Assembly (NCBI RefSeq): GCF_036170895.1
Contig: NZ_CP108036.1
Span: 8,281,501-8,345,500 of the forward strand
From: Streptomyces erythrochromogenes
GTDB taxonomy: Bacteria; Actinomycetota; Actinomycetes; Streptomycetales; Streptomycetaceae
DNA: 64,000 bases
Reading direction: 5' to 3'
Each line of letters opens with the position of its first letter. Position 1 is the first letter of the stretch. The translations under genes and the position numbers were made by a program. Below are positions 26,482 through 35,069 of this stretch, piece after piece. The notes under the pieces were generated by a model, which was not told the origin of the DNA, ran no database searches, and saw nothing but the letters and a program-made list of their open reading frames with translations.

Positions 26482-27069
26482 GCGCTGGCCCGCCAGGTCG
26501 TCAAGCAGCTGACCCGCGCCGACTGGCAGCTCATCAAGCGCGGCTTCGCCCCCTGGGGCCGGATCTACTGGCCCGCCAAGGGCTCCGACCGGCAGTGCGT
26601 CCAACTGTGCATCCCCTCGTGGAACGCGCTGGACACCCGCCACTGGGGCACGGCCGGACAGCTGGCGCCGGCGGAACTCGCCCGGCTCCTGGGCATGTAC
26701 GCGACCCGGGTGATGACGCCGCGCGGCTCCACCGCCGTCACCGGCCTGGAGCTGATGACCGCCCTGCACCCGCCGACCTGCGCCGTGCGGGACGAGGAGA
26801 CCGGCGCCCTGCGCCAGGCCGACGAGAAGACCCCCGGCTCGCTGGGCAAGGACCCGGTGGACTGCGCGCCGTGCGAGGCCCCGGACGGGCACCCGCTACT
26901 CAAGGACCTCGGGCGCTTCCACGTCCGCGGCCCCGCCGAGCGGCTCTTTGAGGAGGCGTACGACTGGGCGCGGCCCATGACCGACGCCCAGTGCACCCTG
27001 CGGTACTTGGTCGGAAGGTGGGTGCGAACCCCCGAGGCACGGGAAGACGGCGGGATCCGATGGCCTTAG
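26482..27069 (+). pseudogene. tap: Fragment of telomere-associated protein Tap
   Basis: The frame reads ALARQVVKQLTRADWQLIKR, RQCVQLCIPSWNALDTRHWG, ELARLLGMYATRVMTPRGST, AVTGLELMTALHPPT and CAPCEAPDGHPLL. As I remember the family, this matches the central region of streptomycete Tap, a protein of roughly 700 residues that recruits the terminal protein to linear chromosome ends. The N-terminal helix-turn-helix part is absent. The C-terminal part breaks off at CTLRYLVG and is replaced by an unrelated tail (RWVRTPEAREDGG). No ribosome binding site precedes the frame. It is a truncated relic; the family call is by eye. Confidence 0.7.
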
Positions 27070-27151
27070 GCGCGATCTACGTCGGTCGGAGCCGACGCGA
27101 CGGCCGCAGACATGGGCCCGACCTGCTCCGCACGGCTCAAACGGGCGAGCC

Positions 27152-27421
27152 CTAACCGGGTGCAACATCTTCGAACGGGTCTTCAGCATGTTCGTGCAGG
27201 TCTTCGCCGTCTTCGTACTGGGCGAGTGCCAGGCCGAGACCGAACCAGGTCGCCGGCCACGTAGCGACGAAGATCCCCCACCGGTCCGCCCGGTCGATAC
27301 CCGCCGGTTCCACCTTCAGCGACGTCACCCAAGAGGCGACGGACAACCCGATGGTCAGACAGGCAACGGTATACGCGTGCTCGCTGCGCAGGCCCTTGTC
27401 GTGCAGCAACTTGACGATCAT
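27152..27421 (-). CDS. Small membrane protein
   Basis: The product has 89 residues with a GAGGAG ribosome binding site before ATG 27421. It has two predicted membrane helices (AYTVACLTIGLSVASWVTSL and WGIFVATWPATWFGLGLALA) and an acidic cytoplasmic tail (YEDGEDLHEHAEDPFEDVAP). It points toward the end of the Tap relic. The function is unknown, but the strong ribosome binding site supports a real gene. Confidence 0.7.
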   Translation of the reverse strand: MIVKLLHDKGLRSEHAYTVACLTIGLSVASWVTSLKVEPAGIDRADRWGIFVATWPATWFGLGLALAQYEDGEDLHEHAEDPFEDVAPG

Positions 27422-27485
27422 GGCGCTCCTCGGGATCCGACTGCGTAGCCTCCACCGTCCCCCACACGCCAGCATCGCGCATCTG

Positions 27486-28058
27486 CTACTGGTGCAGACG
27501 GCCTGTCGCAGATCCTGGGAAAGGTGCCGCTGGGCGATCTGCTGTGGGGGCGCCGTACCGGAGCGGGGAGCTGGGACCGGGCCGGCGGCGACCGGAGAAA
27601 AGCGGCGCTCCCGTGGCCGTGCCCGTGCGCTTGCCGGCCGGGGCCGGGGCCATGAGTGGTTGGGAGGCGGCGGCGGTCTTTGCTCCGGGGGTGGCGGCCG
27701 CGCATCGGGAGCAGCACTCCATGGCTTGCCACCAGGGGCGTTTCGGGTCGGTGATCACGGCGATGACGACTGGGCCGCCGCATCGGCAGGGTTGCGCGCG
27801 TGGACGGCCGGTGTCGCGCAGATGGGTGCGACAACCCTCGGCCCGGCAGGCGCAGTACGCCCCAGCCCGCGGGGCGGGGGCGGCGCGCAGGTGGGCCTTG
27901 ATGTGGGCGACAGCGCCGACACGGCCGGCGGCCGCGGACGGCAGACGCTGCTCGGCACAGGCAGGGGCGGCAAGTAGCAGCGTCACGCGGCTGGCCGCAT
28001 CCGCAGGCAGCCTACGGCCCCGGCCCCGCTGCACGCTGGTACCGGACAGGGGCGCCAC
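27486..28058 (-). CDS. Cys-rich putative zinc-binding protein
   Basis: The frame from ATG 28058 encodes up to 190 residues, but the true start is uncertain; the first 50 residues look like leader. The core has paired cysteines: YCACRAEGC, PCRCGG, and after VVIAVITDPKRPWWQAMECC another SRCAA. This spacing suggests two zinc ribbons. Similar small Cys-rich proteins are common in streptomycete arms and plasmids, but no function is known to me. The basic, Pro/Arg-rich C-terminus may be partly out of frame. Confidence 0.45.
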   Translation of the reverse strand: MAPLSGTSVQRGRGRRLPADAASRVTLLLAAPACAEQRLPSAAAGRVGAVAHIKAHLRAAPAPRAGAYCACRAEGCRTHLRDTGRPRAQPCRCGGPVVIAVITDPKRPWWQAMECCSRCAAATPGAKTAAASQPLMAPAPAGKRTGTATGAPLFSGRRRPGPSSPLRYGAPTADRPAAPFPGSATGRLHQ

Positions 28059-28242
28059 CCGTGCGGGTCCGTCGCGGCGTGACCGCCATGGCCTCGCCGA
28101 GACCGGCTTGCGAGACTCTCTGCGCTGGATGTCAGCTTGGGCAGTAGCGTTTCACCCGGTCGACCTCGTGCCCACCCGGTTCGCCGCCGGGTGCAGGGAT
28201 ACACGCAACGAAACCCTGCACCCACCCCAAGGATCCGATGCC

Positions 28243-28530
28243 GTGGAAGCCCTTCCCCGTCCCGGTACAACCCGCCGTGACGCCCAGTGGTCCACCCTGG
28301 CCGACCAGTGCCTGCCCCGCGCTCGACGCCCCATCCGATGGCCGGTCCGATTCTCCTACCGCAGCACCGACCCGCTGTGCGTACAGGCCGTCTTCCACTG
28401 CTCAGGCGGAGACGTCGTCTGGACCCTCGGCCGAGACCTCCTCGCCGACGGATGCCGCACCCTCAGCGGCACCGGCGACGTACAGGCATGGCACGACATC
28501 CCGAAAAGTCAGCAACGCGCTTCCGGCTCA
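28243..28530 (+). pseudogene. SsgA-like protein, C-terminally broken
   Basis: The frame reads RPIRWPVRFSYRSTDPLCVQ, AVFHCSGGDVVWTLGRDLLA and DGCRTLSGTGDVQAWHD. This is the N-terminal two thirds of an SsgA-like protein (SALP), a family that directs septum placement and wall remodelling in sporulating actinomycetes. A possible start is GTG 28243. After residue 90 the text becomes IPKSQQRASGSPRRG, and the usual C-terminal strand and helix (IALSSP-type) are absent in all frames. It looks truncated. Confidence 0.6.
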
Positions 28531-28596
28531 CCCCGCCGCGGTGTGGGCCCTCGGGCGGGCTTTGGGTCGGCCCGTGCTGGGGTTGCTGGAGATGCT

Positions 28597-28794
28597 TCAG
28601 ATCTCGTCGCCCTCCGGAGCCGGTTGTGCCGGCGGCCCGGCGGCCAGCAGTCGTTCGACGGCGGCCGTGACGTGGGCGGCGAGGCCGGCAGTATCCGTTG
28701 CCGCGGCATCGTCGAGGTAATTCGCGATCGCGGCTTCGATGACCGCGCGCAGGGCTTCGCTGTCGAGAGCGGTCGTGGAGGTGGGGTCGTTCAT
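28597..28794 (-). CDS. Small acidic helical protein
   Basis: This 65-residue protein has a good GAGGAG ribosome binding site before ATG 28794. The sequence is Ala-rich and helical (SEALRAVIEAAIANYLDDAA, GLAAHVTAAVERLLAAGPP). No family was recognised. Its 3' end abuts the broken SsgA-like gene, in convergent orientation. Confidence 0.6.
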   Translation of the reverse strand: MNDPTSTTALDSEALRAVIEAAIANYLDDAAATDTAGLAAHVTAAVERLLAAGPPAQPAPEGDEI

Positions 28795-28859
28795 GGGCTG
28801 CTCCTCTCGCCGCGGGACAGGGCCGGGCGGGTCGGGCGGGGTCGAGCATCGTGCCCATC

Positions 28860-29514
28860 CTCCCCCACGCTCAGTGGGTGAGCGCCGCGTCGGCACAGGT
28901 TTCATGTCCGGACTGCCCGGCTGTTTTGATGATGCGGTTGAGCGGTCCGCGCTGGCCGGGTTTCCAACGACTGATCACCGAACGGGCCGAGCGCGCCCAG
29001 GACCTCGCCGTACGCGACCCGGTCTGTGCGGTAACCGCTGGTCGCGTTTAAGCCCTCGCGGACCTTGCGGTACGTCATCGCCCAGACCGGCCAGGACGCC
29101 GCGTACGAACTCGGTGCCCGCGCTGTGCCGGTCAAGGGGGTGGCGACCGCACTCAGCACGAGCAAGCCTGCGGCCCGCAACTCTGGAGAAAACGCTGGTC
29201 GGCGGTCCCGGCCGGCGACGGTCCGAGACGGCGTCACCCCGGATGCCTTGAGCCACCGGCGCGGAAACCTGGGCATGGAGATCCTGCTGTATGCCGCGGA
29301 ACTGGACAGCTCAAGCCGGCGGCGGGCACTGGGGTGCTCAGCGACGACTTCGGTATGCACCTGCGGGCCCAGGCGCTGGTTCTGCAGGCCGTGCGGCGCC
29401 TCCCGCTGGCTACCGCAAGGGGCTCCGACAGCCTGCGGTTGAGCGCGGCCCCGGGAGCGAAGTGGGGGAGAATGAGCCCCCTTACCATCAAGATCATTCC
29501 GGAAGGGTGGTCCC
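28860..29514. other. No secure gene; probable decayed DNA
   Basis: Plus-strand text such as LRYVIAQTGQDAAYELGARA (about 29060-29120) and the later LGMEILLYAAELDSSSRRRA looks protein-like but lies in different frames and has no start signals. I cannot name the family. Confidence 0.35.
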
Positions 29515-29790
29515 ATGTCGGACCCGAACACCTCCGCCTTCGAGCCCCTGGACGGCGATGAGGACCAGCTCGCACGTGACGCCGTGCGGGAGGTCATCGC
29601 CTTCTACAACGCCCGCATCACCGCCGAGCGCCGGGAGCCTGTCCCCGATGACGAACACATCGAGCAGCTGAAGGCCGCCCGGCAGGCCGCGATCGACGAC
29701 CAGACGCGCCTGGACACCGCCGGCCCCGGCGATGCCGCCCGTATCGCAGCCGACTACGCGGCTCGCCTCAAGGGACTCACCCAGTCGTAG
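29515..29790 (+). CDS. Small acidic helical protein, function unknown
   Basis: The product has 91 residues; GGAAGGGTGG lies upstream of ATG 29515. The sequence is charged and helical (EDQLARDAVREVIAFYNARI, DEHIEQLKAARQAAIDDQTR, AARIAADYAARLKGL). Small proteins of this type occur on streptomycete arms and mobile elements, but no function is known to me. Its end overlaps the convergent frame below by 14 nt. Confidence 0.65.
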   Translation: MSDPNTSAFEPLDGDEDQLARDAVREVIAFYNARITAERREPVPDDEHIEQLKAARQAAIDDQTRLDTAGPGDAARIAADYAARLKGLTQS

Positions 29791-30077
29791 CGGCCACCAG
29801 GCGGCAGTGGCAGCGGCCACACCTTCGGGCGGGGCGGCCGATCCGCAGCGGCTGGATCCGGGCCGGGCGCAACGGCCGGGCCATCCCCGCGATCTCGTCC
29901 AGCTCCCGGCGCCGGTGTCGCGGCAGCGCCTCGCGCAGCATCCGGTGCAACGCCAGGAACGCGGCCGCCTCCGCCTCGGTGTATGGGCGGGCGCATTCCG
30001 CGGCATACCCGGGCCAGCTGGGTGCTGCCGTGCTCGGAGCACAGCAGGGCCTGGCCGTCACTGCGGACCGGGGTCAC
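29777..30077 (-). pseudogene. Small Cys-motif protein, probably frameshifted
   Basis: The frame ending at 29777 reads YTEAEAAAFLALHRMLREAL, RRRELDEIAGMARPLRPARI and RIGRPARRCGRCHCRL, convincingly protein-like with a terminal C-x2-C-x-C. The natural N-terminus (SDGQALLCSEHGSTQLARV, start about 30077) is in another frame, and the two meet near 30010. One indel there would restore a protein of about 100 residues. The family is unknown to me. Confidence 0.45.
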
Positions 30078-30466
30078 GGCCGAGATCGCCGGATGGCCGG
30101 CAGCAAGGTCGGCGATGTCGGTGAGGGCGTGGAAGCACTGGTCGTGCCCGGCGCGGGAGGTGAAGCGCCCGTTGATGCCGAGCTTTGGAGCGCGGTCGTA
30201 GCGCAGGGCGGTGGCGAGGCGGCTGTCAGCTTTCCCAGAAGGGATTCTGGTGGCGCGGCTGAGTCGCTGGTTCGGTCGCTCGAAAAAGAGCCGGTGTGGC
30301 CACAGCTCCGGGGCGCCTCACCGGAGCGCGTCACGATCATGGAGTAGCGGTCCACAGAATGAGCTCTTTCCAACTTCACGCTGAGCTGGTCAGATTTAGG
30401 GCGAGGACGGCTTGGACGAGTGCGGTGATGCGGAACGGACGGCGGCGTGCACGAGCGCCGAGTTAG

Positions 30467-31048
30467 TCACGGGCGGACGCCCGACTGCGCAGCCAGATAC
30501 TCGACGCCGCGGTGGCCGGACTGCTTGGACACGTGGACGTGGACCGCGTGCCGGCCGGACGGCAGTGCAGGGTCGGCGTGGTCGCCGCGGAAGGCGACCT
30601 GTACCGCGTCGTGGCGGGAGCCGTGCAGGCCGTGCTCGGGTCTATCCGGCCAGCGGCCCGGCCATACGAGGAAGACCGCGCTGCCGCTGTCGCCCAGTGC
30701 CGCGATAACCCGGTCCTCGGCCGTCCCCCGTGCGAACCGTGCCGACATTTCGAGCGGCAGGTGTGCCTCCAGTTCACGGTCGTCCATGACCGGCACGTCC
30801 GGTTCGCAGCCGCCGGCGCCGCAAGAGGGCCGGGCGCCAGGGTAAGGGTGGTGCACAAAACGGGAGTTCGGCAGCGCCGCCGCCATTCGGCGGACCTCGT
30901 CGACGCTCTCCAGGTGCGTCAGCAGTTCCGCCTCTTCGCCGCGGTGTTCCATCAGAGCGCACAGCCGCATGGCCTGGCGGTACGCGTCGGCGGCATCAGT
31001 GGTGACGTGGACACAGTGTGTGTAGCTGGCCAGGCAGTCTTCGCACAT
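30467..31048 (-). CDS. Unknown protein carried between IS ends
   Basis: The product has 193 residues from ATG 31048. The N-terminus MCEDCLASYTHCVHV is Cys/His-rich and may bind a metal. The middle is helical (AYRQAMRLCALMEHRGEEAE, LLTHLESVDEVRRMAAALP). The C-terminal half has strand-like text (RVIAALGDSGSAVFLVWPGR, GRHAVHVHVSKQSGHRGVEY). No family was recognised. The gene lies between inverted copies of an IS end and is oriented away from the transposase. Confidence 0.6.
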   Translation of the reverse strand: MCEDCLASYTHCVHVTTDAADAYRQAMRLCALMEHRGEEAELLTHLESVDEVRRMAAALPNSRFVHHPYPGARPSCGAGGCEPDVPVMDDRELEAHLPLEMSARFARGTAEDRVIAALGDSGSAVFLVWPGRWPDRPEHGLHGSRHDAVQVAFRGDHADPALPSGRHAVHVHVSKQSGHRGVEYLAAQSGVRP

Positions 31049-31137
31049 GGCCGAATGATGCCACCCGCTGGTCCGGACTGTCGCCCGGAATATCGGCGGA
31101 CTCCGATGGCGAGGGGCGGCCGTCGGCATGACTCCCG

Positions 31138-31300
31138 CGATGCCTTGACGAGCAGGGCGTACAAGCGGTGCAGATTGATGGTGTCGAGGTGGAGAAAGTC
31201 TGTCGCGAGCAGGCCGCCGACCTGGGTCTTGAGGAACTGAGTCGACTCCAACCCGGATGATGCGTAGGCCAGTTGGACTGACAGACAGTCGAAGTCCCTG
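31138..31300 (-). pseudogene. Integrase-core (DDE) transposase fragment
   Basis: The minus-strand text FLKTQVGGLLATDFLHLDTI, NLHRLYALLV matches the start of the rve/DDE catalytic core of integrase-type transposases, where the first Asp lies in the ATDF/VDT-type block. About 55 residues remain and both ends are lost. Confidence 0.6.
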
Positions 31301-31347
31301 CTAGACGGGTCTTCGACCAAGGAATCCGTCTTCTCCAGAGGTTTCGC

Positions 31348-32115
31348 GTGCTTGTATACCCGTCCGGGGTCGACGTGTCCAGCTCTGCCCTGCGCTTCCT
31401 GTCCGCCAAGCTCCGCCAACACCGCCGGGAGCACGGCACCCGGTGGCGACGCCTGAGCCCAGGGCCGGCAGGCCCTGCTTACACTCGCCCACCTCCGCAA
31501 CGGCCACCCCTACGCCCAGCTCGCGGCCGGGTTCGGCGTCGGCACCACGACCGCCTACCGGTACGTCGCCGAGGCTGTCGACCTCTTGGTCGCACTCGCC
31601 CCGACCCTTGAGGAGGCTGCCCGTGCGGCATCGAGGAAGCGTTCGTACTGCTGGACGGCACCCTGTTGCCGATCGGCCGCATCGCCGCGGAGCGTCCCTT
31701 CTACTCCGGCAAGCACAAGAAACACGGGATGAACGTGCAGATCCTGGCCGACCCCTCCGGCCGGCTGCTGTGGGCCTCACCTGCCCTGCCCGGAGCCGTC
31801 CACGACGTCCGGGCCGCCCGCGACCAGGGCATCGTCCGCATGCTCACGGACGCCGGCATCAAGTACTGGGCCGATAAGGGATACCGAGGCGCCGGAGGCA
31901 CGGTCCGCATCCCGTACTGGGGACGCCGGGAAACACTCTCCCAAGGTCAGAAGGCCGTCAACCGGTCCCATGCCAAAATCCGAGCCCTCGTCGAGCAGGC
32001 CGTCGCCACCCTCAAGTCCTGGCGACTCCTCCGCAAACTGCGGTGCTCGACCGCCCGCATCACAAGCCTGGTCCAAGCCGTCCTGACCCTGTATTTGGCC
32101 AGCTCAGAACGATGA
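31348..32115 (+). pseudogene. IS5-type (DDE_Tnp_4-like) transposase, frameshifted
   Basis: Three frames together give one transposase of about 255 residues. They start at about 31348 with LVYPSGVDVSSSALRFLSAK and TRWRRL, continue in a second frame (RQALLTLAHLRNGHPYAQLA, VGTTTAYRYVAEAVDLLVAL), and finish in a third (IGRIAAERPFYSGKHKKHGM, AVHDVRAARDQGIVRMLTDA, RSHAKIRALVEQAVATLKSW). Indels lie near 31455 and between 31620 and 31660. The helix-turn-helix and the DDE domain are both recognisable, but the protein cannot be made intact unless frameshifting occurs twice. Confidence 0.8.
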
Positions 32116-32210
32116 TGGAAAGAGCTCAATGGCCACGTCGTGACAACTGAGTGCCGCCGTCCCAAGGACTGGACGGCGGCACCCATAGACGCATCCGACG
32201 CCGGGACTCA

Positions 32211-32381
32211 TCAGGTCAGGGCGTCCTTGGCCTTCTGGCCGGCTTGCTTGGCGTCAGCCGCCGTCTGTTCGGCCTTTCCCTTCAGCTCCAGGCTCTCGTT
32301 ACCGACGGCCTTGCCGGCCGTTTCCTTGACTTTCCCCTTCACGCTCTTTCCGGTGTTCTTGATCTTCTTACCCGTGGCCAT
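32211..32381 (-). CDS. CsbD-like stress protein
   Basis: This 56-residue, Lys/Ala-rich protein shows the CsbD pattern (KSVKGKVKETAGKAVGNESL, ELKGKAEQTAADAKQAGQKA). The family is small, hydrophilic and induced by general stress; its biochemical role is unknown. GGAGGTGAGC precedes the ATG. It closely resembles the protein at 42933, with the shared core GKAVGNESLE-KG. A SigB-like promoter lies 50-76 nt upstream. Confidence 0.88.
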   Translation of the reverse strand: MATGKKIKNTGKSVKGKVKETAGKAVGNESLELKGKAEQTAADAKQAGQKAKDALT

Positions 32382-32433
32382 CCTGCTCACCTCCGTGCCC
32401 TCACCCATGCCGCTGCCCCGTCTCCCACCACCT

Positions 32434-32457
32434 ATACCTCCACAGGTGAAAGAAGTC
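32434..32457 (-). promoter_or_regulatory. SigB-like promoter for csbD-type gene
   Basis: On the minus strand: GACT, 14 nt, AGGTAT. The streptomycete SigB-type consensus is GNNT-N14-16-GGGTAC/T, so one -10 base differs. It is correctly placed upstream of the gene at 32211. Confidence 0.45.
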
Positions 32458-32741
32458 TCAGCGCTGAGCAGAGGTGAAGGGCACAGATGAGACGCCTGAG
32501 CACCCCAAAAGAAGCACCGACCACCGACAGGGCGCAGGGCGGCCCTCAGGGACGTGGCGCCTTGCCGCTGCCGCGGAGTGGCGGGGGTCGGCCTCGAGGC
32601 GTTGGACCCCCGGCCTGATGCGGCGGCCTGAGCCCGGCGGGTTGGCTTGCGGCTGGGTCGGCAGCGGCGCGACCATCGAATCCGGGCCAGCTGCGGCCTA
32701 GATCCGTGCAGGCATGCATTAGTGCGGCGAGGCGGGACGAC

Positions 32742-33080
32742 ATGGATTTCCGTGTGATGCCGAGGCGCTACGGGCCAACGGTGCATCTCGCACCGGCCGG
32801 TGAACTGGACCTGGAGACCCGGGCCGCTCTCGACGAGCTCTACATCAGCGCCGACGGTCCCACCATCGTGGCCTGCGACATGCGGCACCTCACCTTCAGC
32901 GCGACGCCACCACCGCCCACCGCGCCGCCTGAGCGGCCCGGGCCCGACACCACGCAGCGGGGTCGGGACCGCGCAGGGACAGAGCCGGCGGGGCTCTTGC
33001 TCCTTCCAAGGGCGGGTGCCATGCGGGCCAAGCGCCCGCGACCTGTTGGGTGGCGAGCTGCGGTCGATCACCGCCCTTGA
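32742..33080 (+). pseudogene. STAS-domain (anti-anti-sigma) fragment
   Basis: The first 52 residues read VHLAPAGELDLETRAALDEL and TIVACDMRHLTF, the start of a STAS domain of the anti-sigma-factor-antagonist type. The serine-containing motif that should follow (D-S-x-G) is absent. From SATPPPPTAPPERP the frame is low-complexity and unrelated. It is thus a truncated member of a partner-switching system. Confidence 0.6.
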
Positions 33081-33180
33081 CGGCGGCGAAGACGGCGCCC
33101 TGCAGCGTTGCGGCGATCTCCCTCCACGTGCGGTCCTGTGTCGGTGGCGGGTCGGCGCGTCTTCCTGATCTTCAACGCAT

Positions 33181-33318
33181 TCACATGTGCCTCCGCTCCG
33201 TGATCTGCCAGAGCACCAGCCCCGCGATGCACAGCCCGCCCAGGACCACGAGACCCCGCTTGCGCCGATCACCAGGGCGGCGCACTTCGGACCATGTGGG
33301 ATCGCTGGTTGAAGCCAT
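33181..33318 (-). CDS. Short single-pass membrane protein
   Basis: The product has 45 residues with AGGTGAG upstream of ATG 33318. It has a basic N-terminal half (EVRRPGDRRKRG) and one membrane helix (LVVLGGLCIAGLVLWQI), ending ERRHM. Small proteins like this are often missed. The ribosome binding site and clean topology support it. Confidence 0.55.
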   Translation of the reverse strand: MASTSDPTWSEVRRPGDRRKRGLVVLGGLCIAGLVLWQITERRHM

Positions 33319-33797
33319 CAGACTCACCTGCCTTCGAGTTCGGCCCGTCGGCTTCCCTTCCGGCACCTGCCCCGCGGCGCGCGGGGTCAGTCCTGTGTTT
33401 CCCCCTGGGGTGATGGTCCTCCACCTTGAGGATGTTCCGCAGCTCAGGCCTCTTGACCAGTCGAAAGTCAGGCCCCCGGCACCCCTTCTTTGCCCGATCA
33501 TGGATGAGAGGTAGCGGATGGATAGGCGAGACGGGGCGGGGCGACGTCAATAGAGGTCGACGACGCGGACTCGGGAGGATCGCGACAGCGGCGCAGCTGT
33601 GGACCCTGAGGTGTCCGGGGACCGCGGATCCGGTACCAGTTCGGGGCGGCTGGGACTTGAAGGCCGGCGGGCTCGGGTGTCGGCGGAGACGACATCGCGG
33701 GTGCAGGGCGGGAGGACCACGGAGAAGCTGAGGTCGCTGACCCCGTCCGGGCTGGAAGCCGCCGCGCATGTGCTGGAACGGCCGGTCAAAGGAGATG

Positions 33798-34073
33798 GGC
33801 GGGACGGGGCGGGCCGCAGCGGCGTCAGGCGCCAAACACGCTCTCAAGGTCACCGAGACACTGGCCGCGTTCGTGCAGCAGCCCGTACGGCGCAGCCCGG
33901 CCGAGAAACAGGCCGCGGTCCACAAGACGGCCGCGGAACAGGCGCGGGCGGCCTCCCGCTCGCCGTGCCCGGACTGCGGCAAGCCAGTCCACCCAGGTCA
34001 GCGGGGCGCGGACGTGCCCTGGAGCGCCTGCTACGAGTGCCAGCGGGCGGCGGCCGCGAGCGCGAGCTCGTGA
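33798..34073 (+). CDS. Small zinc-ribbon protein
   Basis: The product has about 91 residues from ATG 33798; an upstream ATG at 33768 is possible. A helical N-terminus (ALKVTETLAAFVQQPVRRSP, AEKQAAVHKTAAEQARA) leads to two CxxC knuckles, SPCPDCGKPVHPGQ and SACYECQRA, so one zinc site is likely. The function is unknown. Confidence 0.5.
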   Translation, partial: GGTGRAAAASGAKHALKVTETLAAFVQQPVRRSPAEKQAAVHKTAAEQARAASRSPCPDCGKPVHPGQRGADVPWSACYECQRAAAASASS

Positions 34074-34422
34074 CCCCGCGCAACTGGTGGCCGAGCAGGA
34101 GGAGCCGGAGCGCCAACGGCACCGGGACGGTTGGCTCGGCTTGGCACCAGGGGCGGCCGCCGCCGGGCCCGATACCATCCGGCTCCCGCACCACCTTCAC
34201 CAGCTTCGCGACCCGGTCGACCACAAGCCCGTGAACGAGCTGGGCAACCTCGCCGGTGATCTCGCCGCCTGCCCACCTGTGAACTGGCAGGATGCCATCG
34301 ACGCCCCGCTGAGCCTTGTGGCGCCCCACGATGTCGAGGTCACAGTGGATCGGTTCGCGTGAATCGTTTGCGAGCCGCCCGGGCGGACATATGCATAGCG
34401 TAAGAACGTTTAAGGGGGCGAC

Positions 34423-34593
34423 ATGGGCGCTGGTGAGAAAGCGAAGGCTGAGATAGAGCGAGTTGCGGGAAGGGCTGTAAAGAAAGCAGCCCATGCCATG
34501 GGTAAGGAGACGCTGGCCGCCAAGGGCGCAGCTCTGGAAGCCCGGGGCAATGCCCGGCGCGTCAAGGAGAAGGGCAAGGATGCGTTGAGTTGA
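34423..34593 (+). CDS. CsbD-like small stress protein (second type)
   Basis: This is a 56-residue Lys/Ala-rich helical protein (MGAGEKAKAEIERVAGRAVK, KETLAAKGAALEARGNARRV, ending KDALS). GGGGGCG lies upstream of the ATG. It resembles the protein at 50214 more than the CsbD proteins at 32211 and 42933, so the window has two subtypes. It lies 132 nt upstream of the GlsB-like gene. Confidence 0.75.
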   Translation: MGAGEKAKAEIERVAGRAVKKAAHAMGKETLAAKGAALEARGNARRVKEKGKDALS

Positions 34594-34623
34594 CCGCATC
34601 GGATCCTTGGTCGTTGGCGAGTG

Positions 34624-34647
34624 GTTGAAGGCGTTGGCACAGGTAAA
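34624..34647 (+). promoter_or_regulatory. Weak SigB-like promoter candidate for glsB-type gene
   Basis: GTTG, 14 nt, GGTAAA. It deviates from GNNT-N14-16-GGGTAC/T but is correctly placed 79 nt upstream of ATG 34726. Confidence 0.25.
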
Positions 34648-34725
34648 GGCTCGATGGCTGCGACAATAGCACGGAATCGGAATTAGGTTGCATCGCTCAT
34701 TTATGTGACGAGACAGGAAGGGATC

Positions 34726-34989
34726 ATGGGCATACTTGCTTGGATTCTTATCGGGCTGTTCGCGGGCATCATCGCCAAAATGCTGATGCCCGGGAAGGAC
34801 CCGGGCGGCATTATCGTCACCATATTGATAGGCATCGCGGGCGGCCTGCTCGGTGGGTGGCTCGGTAAGGTGATTTTCGGAGTCGACTCCGTTGACGGCT
34901 TCTTCGAGATCTCGACGTGGGTCGCCGCCATCGTCGGCTCCCTCATTCTCCTCGGCGTCTTCCGCCTTTTCAGGAGTGCTAGGCACTAG
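34726..34989 (+). CDS. GlsB/YeaQ/YmgE-family membrane stress protein
   Basis: The product has 87 residues with AGGAAGGG upstream of the ATG. It has three hydrophobic helices: MGILAWILIGLFAGIIAKML, IIVTILIGIAGGLLGGWLGK and WVAAIVGSLILLGVFRLF. This is the transglycosylase-associated/GlsB family of small membrane proteins linked to general stress. The codons are slightly less GC-rich than the neighbours. A clear terminator follows. Confidence 0.9.
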   Translation: MGILAWILIGLFAGIIAKMLMPGKDPGGIIVTILIGIAGGLLGGWLGKVIFGVDSVDGFFEISTWVAAIVGSLILLGVFRLFRSARH

Positions 34990-35027
34990 CAGGAAACGGC
35001 AACCGGACGCCGGTCCCATTGATAGGC

Positions 35028-35064
35028 GAAACGGCTTCCCTGCGTGAGCAGGCGAAGCCGTTTC
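35028..35064. terminator. Terminator after glsB-type gene
   Basis: GAAACGGCTTC and GAAGCCGTTTC form a perfect 11-bp stem around a 15-nt loop, 39 nt after the stop codon. Confidence 0.75.
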
Positions 35065-35069
35065 TCCGT

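Larger units (their letters stand above)
30360..32128. mobile_element. IS-like unit: matched ends around an unrelated gene and a tnp relic
   Basis: The left boundary TGAGCTCTTTCCA (30360-30372) and right boundary TGGAAAGAGCTCA (32116-32128) are perfect 13-bp inverted repeats. Similarity goes further: about 80 nt inside each end are related (shared GAGGACGGCTTGGA- and GTGATGCGG-type blocks). The left end thus looks like the 3' end of a second, inverted copy of the element; its minus-strand text reads RITALVQAVLALNLTSSA. Between them lie a minus-strand gene (30467-31048), an integrase scrap (31138-31300) and the transposase relic (31348-32115). It may be a fortuitous nest of two IS copies or a mobilisable unit. 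Confidence 0.6.

Noticed and set aside
34087-34362. Plus-strand frame of 91 residues
   Set aside because: No ribosome binding site and no recognisable pattern; competing frames on both strands are equally open.
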